Below, in pieces: positions 24,954 through 34,403 of a stretch of 64,000 bases of DNA. A model generated the notes under the pieces. It searched no databases. It was not told where the DNA came from and was given only the letters and a program-made list of their open reading frames with translations. The DNA lies in contig NZ_SOBE01000002.1 of the NCBI RefSeq assembly GCF_004364285.1, positions 682,001 to 746,000 of the forward strand, in the 5' to 3' direction. Source of the DNA: Frigoribacterium sp. PhB116. GTDB lineage: Bacteria > Actinomycetota > Actinomycetes > Actinomycetales > Microbacteriaceae. The translations under genes were made by a program, and so were the position numbers. Position 1 is the stretch's first letter. The number at the start of each line of letters is the position of its first letter.

Positions 24954-25634
24954 ATGACCGATCTGCAGGGAGCCGTCGTGCTCGTCGCCGGGGCGTCGGG
25001 CGGCCTCGGCAGCCGGATCGCCGCGCAGCTGTCCGACCAGGGGGCCGTCGTCGTGCGGGCCGGACGCGCCGGGGGAGAGCTCACCGGGCCCGACGCCTAC
25101 GTCGCCGACCTCCGCGAGCCGGGCGGGGGCGCGTCGCTCGTCGCCGCGGCGCTCCAGGCCCACGGGCGTCTCGACGGTGTCGTCGTCGCAGCGGGCGTCG
25201 TCGGGTTCGGACCTGCCGACGCCGTCAGCGACGAGGCTCTCGACGAGCTGGTCCAGACGAACCTGCTGGCACCCGTCCGCCTGCTGCGCGACGCGTCGGA
25301 GGCGCTCGCCGCGTCCGCAGCCGCGGGGCGTGAGCCGTTCGCCGTCACGATCAGCGGGGTCGTCGCCGAGTCGCCGACCGCGGGCATGGCCGCGTACTCC
25401 GCTGCCAAGTCGGGCCTGGCCGCGTGGGTGAGCGCCGCCTCCCGCGAGTTCAGGAGGCGCGGCGTCCGCCTCGTGGACGCGCGACCCGGGCACACGGAGA
25501 CCGGACTCGCGACGCGGCCGATCACCGGCGAGGCGCCGAGCTTCCCGACCGGGCTCGACCCCGACGCGGTCGCGGCCCGCATCGTCCGGGCGATCGTCGA
25601 CGGCGAGAAGGACCTGCCCAGCACCAGCTTCTGA
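24954..25634 (+). CDS. SDR family oxidoreductase, 226 aa
   Basis: A short-chain dehydrogenase/reductase with the Rossmann cofactor loop GASGGLGS, the stabilising VVAAGVVGFG (variant of NNAG), the catalytic serine in TISGVV, and YSAAKSG carrying the Tyr-x-x-x-Lys pair. The C-terminal VDARPGHTETGLA follows the family's PG motif. At 226 residues it is slightly shorter than the usual 240-250. TACGCT (24942-24947) six bases before ATG 24954 and no ribosome binding site suggest leaderless expression. The substrate is unknown. It converges on the MarR gene. Confidence 0.9.
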   Translation: MTDLQGAVVLVAGASGGLGSRIAAQLSDQGAVVVRAGRAGGELTGPDAYVADLREPGGGASLVAAALQAHGRLDGVVVAAGVVGFGPADAVSDEALDELVQTNLLAPVRLLRDASEALAASAAAGREPFAVTISGVVAESPTAGMAAYSAAKSGLAAWVSAASREFRRRGVRLVDARPGHTETGLATRPITGEAPSFPTGLDPDAVAARIVRAIVDGEKDLPSTSF

Positions 25635-25679
25635 CCGGGCGCGTCAGGGCTGGTCCCGTCAGAGCTGGTCCGTCGGGGA

Positions 25680-26171
25680 TCAGGCGAAGCCGGTGCCCAG
25701 CTCGCGCAGCAGGTCGGCCAGCTGGTCGCGCTGCTGACGGGTCAGCGACCCGAGCGGCGAGTGCTCGGCCTCGAGCAGGTCGAGCATGGCCCGGTCGACG
25801 AGGTCGACGCCCTCCTCGGTGATGCGGATGAGGGCGGCGCGGCCGTCTCGCGGGTCGGCGCGGCGTTCGACGAGGCTGCGCTCGACGAGCCGGTCGAGCC
25901 GGTTCGTCATCGTGCCGCTCGTGACCATGGTGGCCGTGACGAGGTCCTTGGGGCTGAGCTCGAAGGGGTCGCCGGCCCGGCGCAGGGTCGACAGCACGTC
26001 GAACTCCCAGATCTCGAGGCCCGAGCGTCGGAACGCCTCGGCGCGCACCCGGTCGAGTCGTCGGGAGATGCGTCGCAGCCGCGAGAAGACGTCGAGCGCT
26101 GCGAAGTCGATGTCGGGCCGCACGCGCGCCCAGGCGTCGATGATCAGGTCGACCTCGTCGTTGGTGTTCAC
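25680..26171 (-). CDS. MarR family transcriptional regulator, 163 aa
   Basis: A winged-helix repressor: helical dimer arms (IDAWARVRPDIDFAALDVFS), the recognition region TATMVTSGTMTNRLDRLVER, and the wing RADPRDGRAALIRIT. GTG 26171 has GAGAGG upstream, deciding the start. It is divergent from the peptide-importer operon, with a perfect 10-bp palindrome in the shared promoter region, so it probably controls that operon and itself. Ligand unknown. Confidence 0.9.
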   Translation of the reverse strand: MNTNDEVDLIIDAWARVRPDIDFAALDVFSRLRRISRRLDRVRAEAFRRSGLEIWEFDVLSTLRRAGDPFELSPKDLVTATMVTSGTMTNRLDRLVERSLVERRADPRDGRAALIRITEEGVDLVDRAMLDLLEAEHSPLGSLTRQQRDQLADLLRELGTGFA

Positions 26172-26343
26172 GCAGCAGTCCTCTCGGGCGGGGGGCACCC
26201 CCGATCATGCCCCTCGAAGGTGCGGGTCGCCTCGACGCCGCCCCGCGCGCGCCTTCGCGGCGTGCGCGGCCTGCCCCGTGAGCTCCCACTCGACCCGCAT
26301 CGCCCACCCTCGTCCGGGGCACGTTTTACACGTCCGTAACAAG

Positions 26344-26353
26344 TTGTATACAA
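26344..26353. promoter_or_regulatory. palindromic candidate MarR operator
   Basis: TTGTATACAA is a perfect palindrome in the 247-bp gap between the divergent MarR gene and the binding-protein gene. Its sequence and position fit a MarR-type operator. The surrounding 26320-26360 is AT-rich and likely holds the promoters. Confidence 0.55.
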
Positions 26354-26418
26354 GAGCGCGTCATCGGGACTGATTGCATTCAATCCACTTCCTCCCGCAC
26401 CCGAGCATCGGACCACAC

Positions 26419-28086
26419 ATGCCTCTGACCTCGCTCTCCTCGCGATCTGCCGCCCGGCGTCGCGCGCTCACGCTGCCGGCCGCAGCCCTCGGCATCGTCC
26501 TCGTGGCGACCGGGTGCCAGCAGGTCCAGACGGCCGACACCGCCGCCACGAGCAGCCGGGAGGACATCTCGACCGCCCCGATCGGCGACGCGACGATCGT
26601 CGAGGGCGGCGACCTCGTCATGGCGCTCTCGGCCGAGCCCGACCGGCTCGACCCGACCACCTCCTCGTCCCTCTACACGCGCTACGTGATGGAGACGATG
26701 TGCCAGAAGCTGTACGACATCGACGCCGAGGGCGCCATCGTGCCGATGCTCGCCACCGAGCTGCCCGACGTCAGCGACGACGGCCTCACCGTCACGTTCC
26801 CCGTGCGCACGGACGCCGTCTTCGCCGACGGCACCCCGCTCGACGCGGAGGCGGTCGTCGGCACCCTGCAGCGCGGCCTCGACAAGGACGACTCGTCACG
26901 CCGCAGCGAGCTCGGCCCGATCACCGGCATCTCGGCGGTCGACGACGCGACCGTCGAGGTCACCTACTCCGAGCCGTTCGCCCCGCTGACGGCGGCCCTC
27001 GCCGACCGTGCGGGCATGGTGATGTCGCCCACGGCGCTCGCCTCGGCCGGCGACGCGTTCGGCGACGCCCCCGTCTGCGTCGGCCCGTACAAGTTCGTCG
27101 AGCGCGTGCCGCAGACCTCGATCACCGTCGAGCGCGACCCGCTCTACTACGACGCCGAGTCGGCCCACTTCGACACGATCAGGTACCGCATCATCACCGA
27201 CGCGAGCATCCGCGCGGCGAACCTGCAGTCGGGCGACGTGCAGGTCGCCGACTCGATGTCGACGCAGGACGTCGGCACGCTGAAGGAGGACGACTCCCTC
27301 ACCGTGCTCGAGGTCGGCTCCCTCGGCTACCAGGGCCTGACGGTCAACATCGGCAACCAGGACGGCATCGGCACCGAGCCCGTGCAGCTCGACGGCCCGC
27401 TCGCGAGCAACGCCGCGGTGCGCCAGGCGCTCTCGATGTCGATCGACCGTGAGGCGCTCGTGAAGACCGTCTTCGGCGGCCTCTACGACCCTGCCTGCTC
27501 CCCGATCTCGCCGAGCAGCCCGTTCGCCACCGACGCGAGCGACGCCTGCCCCGACTACGACCCGGAGGCGGCGGTGCAGATGCTCGAGGACGAGGGCGTG
27601 GAGACCCCCCTCGCGATCGACATGCAGGTGAGCAACAACCCGGACACCGTGCGCTTCGCCCAGGCGCTGCAGGCCCAGGTCGCCGAGGGCGGCTTCGAGC
27701 TGACCATCACCCCCGTCGAGTACTCGACGCTGCTCGACGTGCAGACCGAGGGCGACTTCGAGGCGCTGCAGCTCGGCTGGTCGGGCCGAATCGACCCGAA
27801 CGGCAACATGTTCAACTTCCTGTCGACCGGCGCCGGCAACAACTACAGCGGCTACAGCGACGACGAGGTGGACGAGCTGCTCAGCGACGCCGCGTCGACG
27901 ACCGACGTCGACGAGCGGGCCGAGCTCTACGGCCAGGTCGTCGAGAAGGTGCAGGAGGACTCGCCGATCATCTGGCTGTACCGCGTGCGCAGCCTCACCG
28001 CGCTGTCGAACGACATCGCCGGCGTCTCCACCTTCGCCGACGGCGTCGTGCGCCTCAGCACCGCCGCCTTCGTCGAGGCCGACTGA
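26419..28086 (+). CDS. ABC transporter substrate-binding lipoprotein, peptide/oligopeptide family 5, 555 aa
   Basis: A DppA/OppA-type binding protein, exported and lipid-anchored through the lipobox ending in VATGC. The body carries family features: GDLVMALSAEPDRLDPTTSS, LPDVSDDGLTVTFPVRTDAVFADGTPLDAE split around the usual strand turn, and GPYKFVERV. ATG 26419 is preferred; an in-frame TTG at 26374 has no support. It heads a seven-gene operon, with the first permease gene starting three bases after its stop. The ligand may be a peptide, a gamma-glutamyl compound or another amide, judging from the enzymes encoded downstream. Confidence 0.92.
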   Translation: MPLTSLSSRSAARRRALTLPAAALGIVLVATGCQQVQTADTAATSSREDISTAPIGDATIVEGGDLVMALSAEPDRLDPTTSSSLYTRYVMETMCQKLYDIDAEGAIVPMLATELPDVSDDGLTVTFPVRTDAVFADGTPLDAEAVVGTLQRGLDKDDSSRRSELGPITGISAVDDATVEVTYSEPFAPLTAALADRAGMVMSPTALASAGDAFGDAPVCVGPYKFVERVPQTSITVERDPLYYDAESAHFDTIRYRIITDASIRAANLQSGDVQVADSMSTQDVGTLKEDDSLTVLEVGSLGYQGLTVNIGNQDGIGTEPVQLDGPLASNAAVRQALSMSIDREALVKTVFGGLYDPACSPISPSSPFATDASDACPDYDPEAAVQMLEDEGVETPLAIDMQVSNNPDTVRFAQALQAQVAEGGFELTITPVEYSTLLDVQTEGDFEALQLGWSGRIDPNGNMFNFLSTGAGNNYSGYSDDEVDELLSDAASTTDVDERAELYGQVVEKVQEDSPIIWLYRVRSLTALSNDIAGVSTFADGVVRLSTAAFVEAD

Positions 28087-28089
28087 GCC

Positions 28090-29043
28090 ATGGCACGCTA
28101 CCTCCTCACCCGCCTGTGGCAGTCGGCGGTGACGCTCGTGCTCGCCTCCGTCGTGGTCTTCGTCGGCGTCCGGCAGCTGCCGGGCGACCCTGCCCTCGCC
28201 CTGGCGGGTGAGGAGGCCAGCCCGCAGCAGGTCGCGGCCATCCGCGCCGACCTCGGGCTCGACGACCCGCTCGTCGTGCAGTACCTCCGCTTCGTCGGGG
28301 CGTTCCTCCGGGGCGACCTCGGCCAGTCCACCCGGACCGGCACCCCCGTCGCCGACCTGATCGGCGCGACGCTGCCGGTCACCCTGTGGCTCGCGCTGTA
28401 CGCCATCGTCGTGGCCGTGCTCGTCGGCGTCGCCCTGGGCGTCGTCGCCGAGCGCTGGCGCGGCCGCTGGCCCGAGTGGATGGCCAACGCCGCCGCCCTC
28501 GTCGGCCTGAGCGTGCCGAACTTCTGGCTCGGCATCCTGGCCATCCTGTGGCTGGCCGTCGGGCTGGGCATCTTCCCCGCCTCCGGGTACGTCCCCGTCA
28601 CCGAGGACCCGTGGCAGGCGCTCGTGCACCTGACCCTGCCGGCGCTCATCCTCGGCACCTCCCTCGCCGCCGTGATCATGCGGCAGACGCGGGCCTCGAT
28701 GATCGAGACGATGACGACGGACTACGTCCGCACGGCCCGCGCCAAGGGCCTCGGACGGGGCCGGGTGCTGCTCCGCTACGGGCTCCGCAACTCGATGATC
28801 GTCGTCGTGACGATCGTCGGCCTGCAGCTCGGCGGGCTGATCTCGGGCGCCGTCGTGACCGAGCGCATCTTCGCCCTGCCGGGCTTCGGCAAGCTCACCC
28901 TCGACGCGGTCTTCACGCGCGACTACCCGGTCGTGCAGGCCGTCGTGCTCGTCATCACGCTCGGCTACATCCTGATCAACCTCGTCGTCGACGTGCTCTA
29001 CAGCGTCCTCAACCCGCGCATCCGAGTCGGAGGAGCCTCCTGA
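28090..29043 (+). CDS. peptide ABC transporter permease (DppB-like), 317 aa
   Basis: Six membrane spans of the DppB/OppB type. The N terminus RYLLTRLWQSAVTLVLASVV and the LPGDPALALAGEEASPQQ loop are typical, as is the coupling segment VRTARAKGLGRGRVLLRYGL. The stop overlaps the next gene's start as TGATG. It pairs with the downstream DppC-like subunit. Confidence 0.92.
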   Translation: MARYLLTRLWQSAVTLVLASVVVFVGVRQLPGDPALALAGEEASPQQVAAIRADLGLDDPLVVQYLRFVGAFLRGDLGQSTRTGTPVADLIGATLPVTLWLALYAIVVAVLVGVALGVVAERWRGRWPEWMANAAALVGLSVPNFWLGILAILWLAVGLGIFPASGYVPVTEDPWQALVHLTLPALILGTSLAAVIMRQTRASMIETMTTDYVRTARAKGLGRGRVLLRYGLRNSMIVVVTIVGLQLGGLISGAVVTERIFALPGFGKLTLDAVFTRDYPVVQAVVLVITLGYILINLVVDVLYSVLNPRIRVGGAS

Positions 29044-29921
29044 TGACCGTCCTCGTGCCCACCTCCCACGAGCTCGGCTCCGACCGGGGCCGCGTCTGGG
29101 GCCAGCTGCGCCGCAACAAGCTCGGCGTGATCGGCGGCGTGATGCTGCTCGTCGTCCTCGTCGCGGGGATCGCCGCCCCGCTGATCGCGCCGTACGGCCC
29201 GGCCGAGGTGCACTTCGACGCCCCGTTCCAGCTGCCCGGCACGATCGGGTACCTGCTCGGCACCGACGACCTCGGCCGCGACATCCTCTCGCGCACGGTC
29301 TACGGCATCCGCGTCTCGCTCGTCGTCGGCGTGCTCAGCGTCGTGCTGGCCGTCGTCGTCGGCACCCCGCTCGGGCTGATCGCGGGCTACTGGCGCTGGC
29401 TGGACGCGATCGTGTCGCGCCTGACCGACGTGATGCTCGCGTTCCCGTTCCTCATCATCGCCGTGGCGCTCGCCGCCATCAGCGGACCGAGCCTCGGCAA
29501 CGCGGTGGTCGCCCTCGGCATCGCGCAGATCCCCACCATGATCCGGGTGGTGCGCGGCGAGACGATGCGCATCCGCTCGACCGACTTCGTGCTGAGCGCC
29601 CGCACCATGGACGCGACCGGCCTGCGGGTGATCTTCGCCCACGTCCTGCCGAACTGCGTCTCGGCGATCATCGTCCAGGCGACGGTCATCATGCCGGTCG
29701 CGGTCATCGGGGAGGCGCTGCTGTCGTTCCTGGGGCTCGGCATCCAGCCGCCGACGGCCAGTCTGGGCATCATGCTCTCCGACGCGCAGCAGTACCTGTC
29801 GAACGCACCGTTCGCGGCCGTCGTCCCGGGCCTCGCCATCGCCGTCATCTGCCTCGGCTTCAACCTCGTCGGCGACGCGCTCCGCGACGCCCTCGACCCG
29901 ACCTCCCGCGAACGGACCTGA
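29043..29921 (+). CDS. peptide ABC transporter permease (DppC-like), 292 aa
   Basis: The second membrane subunit, with an N-terminal cytoplasmic arm (WGQLRRNKLGVIGGVML) and six spans. LGTDDLGRDILSR is the DppC/OppC signature, and SARTMDATGLRVIFAHVLP is the coupling loop for the ATPase. ATG 29043 overlaps the previous stop. The amidase-like gene starts six bases after its end. Confidence 0.92.
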   Translation: MTVLVPTSHELGSDRGRVWGQLRRNKLGVIGGVMLLVVLVAGIAAPLIAPYGPAEVHFDAPFQLPGTIGYLLGTDDLGRDILSRTVYGIRVSLVVGVLSVVLAVVVGTPLGLIAGYWRWLDAIVSRLTDVMLAFPFLIIAVALAAISGPSLGNAVVALGIAQIPTMIRVVRGETMRIRSTDFVLSARTMDATGLRVIFAHVLPNCVSAIIVQATVIMPVAVIGEALLSFLGLGIQPPTASLGIMLSDAQQYLSNAPFAAVVPGLAIAVICLGFNLVGDALRDALDPTSRERT

Positions 29922-29926
29922 TCTTC

Positions 29927-31900
29927 GTGACCTACACCGCACCTCCCGCGTTCACCACCCGGCCCGACCTCCGAGGCACCTTCGGCATGACCGCCTCGAC
30001 GCACTGGCTCGCGACGGCCACGGCCCAGTCGGTGCTCGAGCGCGGCGGCAACGCGTTCGACGCGGCGGTCGCCGGCGCGTTCGTGCTGCACGTCGTCGAG
30101 CCGCACCTCAACGGGCCGGGCGGCGACATGACGGCGGTCTTCGCGACGGCCGACGAGCCGGGCCGGCCCGTCGTCCTGATGGGGCAGGGGCCGGCGCCCG
30201 CCGGCGCGACGGTCGAGCACTACCGCGCCGAGGGACTCGACCTCGTCCCGGGGTCGGGCGCCCTCGCCGCGGCCGTGCCCGGCGCGGTCGACGCGTGGCT
30301 GCTCCTGCTCCGCGACCACGGCACGTGGGAGCTCGCCGACGTGCTCGCCTACGCGATCGGCTACGCCCGCGACGGGCACCCGATCACCGCACGGGTGACC
30401 GAGACGATCGGCGCCGTCGCCGCGCTGTTCGCCGAGCACTGGCCCACCTCGGCCGACCGCTGGCTCGTCGACGGCGCCCCGCCGGCGCCGGGCGAGATGG
30501 TCGTGAACGAGGCGTACGCCCGGGTGCTCGACGGGCTCGTGGCCGCAGGAGGCGCGCTGCCGGCCGCCGAGGCCAGTCCCGCGCCGCGGACGCCCGGCAC
30601 CGACGGCCCCGACGGGACCGACGGCCCCGGCTCCTCGCGCGCCGAGGCCGCCCGCCGTGCCCGTGTCGACGCCGCGCGCACCGAGTGGGCCGAGGGGCTC
30701 GTCGCGACCTCGATCGACGCCTTCGTGCGCACGCCGCACCGGCACTCGACGGGAGGCGACCACGCGGGGGTGATGCGCGCATCCGACCTGGCGGCCTTCC
30801 GCGCCTCGACCGAGGAGGCGACGGCCGTCGAGTTCCGCGGCCACGTCGTCGCGAAGACCGGCGCCTGGGGGCAGGGCCCGGCCCTGCTGCAGGTGCTGGC
30901 GATGCTCGATCCGCTGCCCGACGAGCTGCTCGACCCCTCGACCGTCGAGGGCGCGCACACGATCGTCGAGGCGCTCAAGCTCGCGATGGCCGACCGCGAG
31001 GCCTGGTACGGCGACCGCGACGTGCCGCTCGGCCGCCTGCTGTCGGCGGAGTACGCCGCCGAGCGTCGTGCCCTCATCGGGCGGACCGCGTCGCACGAGC
31101 TGCGTCCGGGCGACGCCGGGGGCGCAGGAGGCGCGGGCCGCCTCCCGACGCTCCGCACCGACGACGAGGTGGCCGGCCGCGGCGCCGGCGTGGGGGAGCC
31201 CACCGTCGGCTCGTTCTCCGCCGCCGCCCCCGGCGCCGTCCCGACCGCCGTGCCCGCCGACGACGCCCGCCAGCCGGGTGCCGAGCCCGACGTCGCGCCG
31301 ACCGGCGAGACCCGCGGCGACACCTGCCACATCGACGTGGTCGACCGCTGGGGCAACGTCGTCTCGGCGACGCCCTCGGGTGGCTGGCTGCAGTCGTCGC
31401 CGACGATCCCCGAGCTCGGCTTCTGCCTCGGCAGCCGCCTCCAGATGAGCTGGCTCGAGGAGGGCACCGCCTCGACGCTCGAGCCCGGTCGTCGCCCCCG
31501 CACCACCCTGACGCCGACGCTCGTGCTGCGCGACGGCCAGCCGCTGGTCGCCCTCGGCTCGCCTGGCGGCGACCAGCAGGACCAGTGGCAGCTGCTGTAC
31601 CTGCTGCGCACGATCGTCGGCGGCTGGACCCCGCAGCAGGCGATCGACGCCCCGGCCCTGCACACGACGTCGTTCCCCGGCTCGTTCTGGCCGCGCACCT
31701 GGACGCCGGGCGGCGTCGTCGTCGAGGACCGCCTCGGCGACGAGCTGATCGCCGGCCTCGAGGCCCGTGGCCACGTCGTCACCCGCTCGGGAGACTGGTC
31801 GCTCGGCCGGCTGTCGAGCGTCACCCGAGACCCCGAGACCGGCGTGCTGGGCGCCGCCGCCAACCCCCGAGGAGCACAGGCCTATGCCGCAGGACGCTGA
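29927..31900 (+). CDS. gamma-glutamyltransferase family protein, 657 aa
   Basis: An Ntn-hydrolase that is expected to cleave itself before a catalytic threonine. The predicted nucleophile is Thr466 in GDTCHIDVVDRWGN, and the substrate loop LGSPGGDQQDQW is present. The large-subunit part has NAFDAAVAGAFVLHVVEP and NGPGGDM. Two low-complexity inserts (Gly/Asp/Pro near residue 225; Gly/Ala/Pro near 390-450) make it longer than the usual 530-580. There is no signal peptide, so unlike secreted GGTs it should act in the cytoplasm on an imported substrate. It may hydrolyse gamma-glutamyl compounds, or be an oxamate or similar amidohydrolase, which the same family includes. Start GTG 29927; its end overlaps the ATPase gene by 17 bp. 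Confidence 0.88.
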   Translation: MTYTAPPAFTTRPDLRGTFGMTASTHWLATATAQSVLERGGNAFDAAVAGAFVLHVVEPHLNGPGGDMTAVFATADEPGRPVVLMGQGPAPAGATVEHYRAEGLDLVPGSGALAAAVPGAVDAWLLLLRDHGTWELADVLAYAIGYARDGHPITARVTETIGAVAALFAEHWPTSADRWLVDGAPPAPGEMVVNEAYARVLDGLVAAGGALPAAEASPAPRTPGTDGPDGTDGPGSSRAEAARRARVDAARTEWAEGLVATSIDAFVRTPHRHSTGGDHAGVMRASDLAAFRASTEEATAVEFRGHVVAKTGAWGQGPALLQVLAMLDPLPDELLDPSTVEGAHTIVEALKLAMADREAWYGDRDVPLGRLLSAEYAAERRALIGRTASHELRPGDAGGAGGAGRLPTLRTDDEVAGRGAGVGEPTVGSFSAAAPGAVPTAVPADDARQPGAEPDVAPTGETRGDTCHIDVVDRWGNVVSATPSGGWLQSSPTIPELGFCLGSRLQMSWLEEGTASTLEPGRRPRTTLTPTLVLRDGQPLVALGSPGGDQQDQWQLLYLLRTIVGGWTPQQAIDAPALHTTSFPGSFWPRTWTPGGVVVEDRLGDELIAGLEARGHVVTRSGDWSLGRLSSVTRDPETGVLGAAANPRGAQAYAAGR

Positions 31901-33602
31901 GACGCCGACCAGGAACACGACGACAGACGTGAGCACCAGCACCAGCACCAGCACCAGCACCAGCTCGGGCCCTGCCGCCGCGCCCCTGCTCGCCGTCCGC
32001 GGCCTGCGGGTCGCGTTCGGCGACCGCGACGTCGTGCACGGGGTCGACCTCGACGTGGCGCGCGGCGAACGCGTCGCGATCGTCGGCCAGTCCGGCTCGG
32101 GCAAGTCGACCGTCGTGGCGGCCGTGCTGCAGCTGCTCCCCGGTGCCGGGCACGTCACGGGCGGCACGGTCCACCTCGGCGGCGACGAGCTGACCGGGGC
32201 GGGCGAGGCGCGGATGCGGTCGGTCCGCGGCGCCCGCATCGGCCTCGTGCCGCAGGACCCGTCGACGAACCTCAACCCCTCGATGACCGTCGGGGCTCAG
32301 ATCGCGGACGCCCTGCGCGCGGGCGGTGCGCGCGGCCGGGCCGCCGTCGGCCGACGCGTCGTCGAACTGATGACCGAGGCCGGCATCCCCGAGGCCGACC
32401 GGCGGGCGGGCCAGTACCCGCACGAGTTCTCCGGCGGCATGCGCCAGCGCGTGCTGATCGCCGTGGCCCTCGCCCGCGACCCCGAGCTGCTCATCGCCGA
32501 CGAGCCGACGAGCGCGCTCGACGTGACGGTGCAGCGGCAGATCCTCGACCACCTGCAGACGCTGGTCGACGCTCACGGCACGTCGCTGCTCTTCATCACG
32601 CACGACCTCGGCGTCGCGGCCGACCGGACCGACCGCATCGTCGTCATGCTCGACGGCCGCGTCGTCGAGCAGGGCACGCCCCGGCAGATCCTGCTCGACC
32701 CGCAGCACGAGTACACGAAACGACTGGTGGCCGCGGCGCCGACGGTGGCCGCCGCCGCGGCGCTCCGGGCCGAGGAGCCCGTCGGCGACGGGCAGCAGGG
32801 GGCCGAGGAGGCGCGGGCCGACCCGATCCTGGTCGTGACGGACCTCGTCAAGGAGTACCGCCTCCGGGGCCGTCGGGGCGAGACCGTGCGAGCCGTCGAC
32901 GGCATCTCGTTCGAGGTGCCCCGCGGCACGACCACCGCGGTCGTCGGCGAGTCGGGCTCGGGCAAGACGACGCTGTCGCGGATCGTGCTGGGGATCGAGC
33001 CGGCCACGTCGGGCTCCGCCCTCATCGACGGCGAGGGCATCACCGCCAGTCGGGGCGCCGCGCGCCGGGCCCTGCGTCGTCGCGTGCAGCCCGTGTTCCA
33101 GGACCCGTACGGCTCGCTCGACCCCACCTACAGCGTCGAGCGGCTGGTCGACGAGCCGCTGCGCATCTTCGGGGTCGGCGACCGTGCCGGCCGCCGTGCG
33201 CGCGTGGCCGAGCTGCTCGACCAGGTCGCGTTGCCGCGCTCGGTCGCACAGAGCCGGCCGAACGAGCTGTCGGGCGGCCAGCGACAGCGCGTCGCGATCG
33301 CCCGGGCCCTCGCGCTCGAGCCCGAGCTGCTGATCTGCGACGAGGCCGTCTCGGCCCTCGACGTGCTCGTGCAGGAGCAGATCCTCGAGCTGCTCGCCGA
33401 GCTGCAGGGCCGTCTCGGGCTCAGCTACCTGTTCATCACGCACGACCTCGCCGTGGTGCGCCAGATCGCCCATAGTGTGGTGGTGATGCGACGCGGTCGC
33501 ATCGTCGAGCGGGGCAGCGTCGACGACGTGTTCCTCGCCCCGACGGACGAGTACACCCACCACCTCCTAGGAGCGATCCCCGGTGCCAGCCTCGCTGTCT
33601 GA
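31884..33602 (+). CDS. fused two-domain peptide ABC transporter ATP-binding protein (DppD-DppF type), 572 aa
   Basis: One chain carries both ATPases that most importers encode separately. Domain 1 (about 35-290): [33 protein letters not shown]. Domain 2 (about 315-572): [33 protein letters not shown], where the usual DEPT is replaced by DEAV as is common in DppF-like subunits. Each half ends in the oligopeptide-type C-terminal region ([20 protein letters not shown]). The N terminus has a Ser-Thr repeat. Start ATG 31884 lies inside the end of the previous gene. Confidence 0.93.
   Translation: MPQDAETPTRNTTTDVSTSTSTSTSTSSGPAAAPLLAVRGLRVAFGDRDVVHGVDLDVARGERVAIVGQSGSGKSTVVAAVLQLLPGAGHVTGGTVHLGGDELTGAGEARMRSVRGARIGLVPQDPSTNLNPSMTVGAQIADALRAGGARGRAAVGRRVVELMTEAGIPEADRRAGQYPHEFSGGMRQRVLIAVALARDPELLIADEPTSALDVTVQRQILDHLQTLVDAHGTSLLFITHDLGVAADRTDRIVVMLDGRVVEQGTPRQILLDPQHEYTKRLVAAAPTVAAAAALRAEEPVGDGQQGAEEARADPILVVTDLVKEYRLRGRRGETVRAVDGISFEVPRGTTTAVVGESGSGKTTLSRIVLGIEPATSGSALIDGEGITASRGAARRALRRRVQPVFQDPYGSLDPTYSVERLVDEPLRIFGVGDRAGRRARVAELLDQVALPRSVAQSRPNELSGGQRQRVAIARALALEPELLICDEAVSALDVLVQEQILELLAELQGRLGLSYLFITHDLAVVRQIAHSVVVMRRGRIVERGSVDDVFLAPTDEYTHHLLGAIPGASLAV
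31932..31964 (+). repeat. hexanucleotide microsatellite (AGCACC, five and a half copies)
   Basis: In-frame tandem repeat encoding alternating Ser and Thr near the N terminus of the fused ATPase. Copy-number change would keep the frame and only alter linker length, so it is not a phase switch. Confidence 0.8.
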
Positions 33603-33662
33603 CCGACCCCGGCGGGCGGGTCGCGTCGCGTCGCGTCCCGGCGCGCCCTGCGGAGCACGACC

Positions 33663-34403
33663 GTGCTGAGCGTCGTCGACGCCGTGCGGGCGGACATCGT
33701 GCAGGGGGTGCTGCAGCCGGGCACGCGGATCACGGAGGCGGCGCTCGCCGAGCGCTACGGCGTCTCCCGGGTGCCGGTGCGCGAGGCGCTCCGCGGGCTG
33801 GAGGCGGAGGGCTTCGTCGAGTCCCGGCCGAACGTCGGCTCGCGCGTGGCCGAGATCCCGTTCGACGAGGCCGACGACCTCTTCGCGGTCCGGGAGGCGC
33901 TCGAGATCTCGACCGCTCGCCGCGCCGCGGGCAGGGCGCGGGCGCGGTTCAGCGGCGGGGACGACCAGGCGGCCGGAGGCGGCAGCAGCGACGCCGACGA
34001 CGACTGGCGGCGCGTGCGGCGGTCGCTGGAGCAGCTGCTCGACGAGGGCGACGCCGCCGTCGCCCGGGGCGACCTCGATCGCCTGGTCGACCTGAACGAG
34101 CGGTTCCACATCGGCATCGCCGAGCTCAGCCGCAGCAGCACGCTCGCGACGCTGCTGCGCCAGCTGTCCCGCAAGATCGAGTGGCTCTACGCCCTCGACG
34201 AGTTCTCCCGCGGCAAGCGGCTCTGGCCCGACCACCGCGTCATCCTCGCCGCCATCGACGCGGGCGACGCCGACCGGGCAGCGGAGCTGATGGGACGGCA
34301 CGTGCGCGAGTCCCGCGTCGGGTACCTCGGCCGGACCGCACCCGCCGCGGTCGTCGAGCAGCTGCGCGCGGCACCCGTCCCCGTCGCGGGCGGCGTCGCG
34401 TGA
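33663..34403 (+). CDS. GntR/FadR family transcriptional regulator with FCD domain, 246 aa
   Basis: The N-terminal winged helix reads LAERYGVSRVPVREALRGLE and ends in GFVESRPNVGSRV. The C-terminal FCD ligand-binding domain (about 75-225) starts at FAVREALEIS and includes the metal/ligand helix NERFHIGIAELS and HRVILAAIDAGD. A short acidic/Gly insert (GGGSSDADDD) lies between helices. Start GTG 33663. It is within the peptide/amide operon and overlaps the next gene by four bases, so it likely senses a breakdown product and controls the operon. Confidence 0.9.
   Translation: MLSVVDAVRADIVQGVLQPGTRITEAALAERYGVSRVPVREALRGLEAEGFVESRPNVGSRVAEIPFDEADDLFAVREALEISTARRAAGRARARFSGGDDQAAGGGSSDADDDWRRVRRSLEQLLDEGDAAVARGDLDRLVDLNERFHIGIAELSRSSTLATLLRQLSRKIEWLYALDEFSRGKRLWPDHRVILAAIDAGDADRAAELMGRHVRESRVGYLGRTAPAAVVEQLRAAPVPVAGGVA

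Noticed and set aside
29387-32275. A 962-codon reverse frame across the permease, GGT and ATPase genes
   Set aside because: No domain content and it crosses three overlapping real genes.
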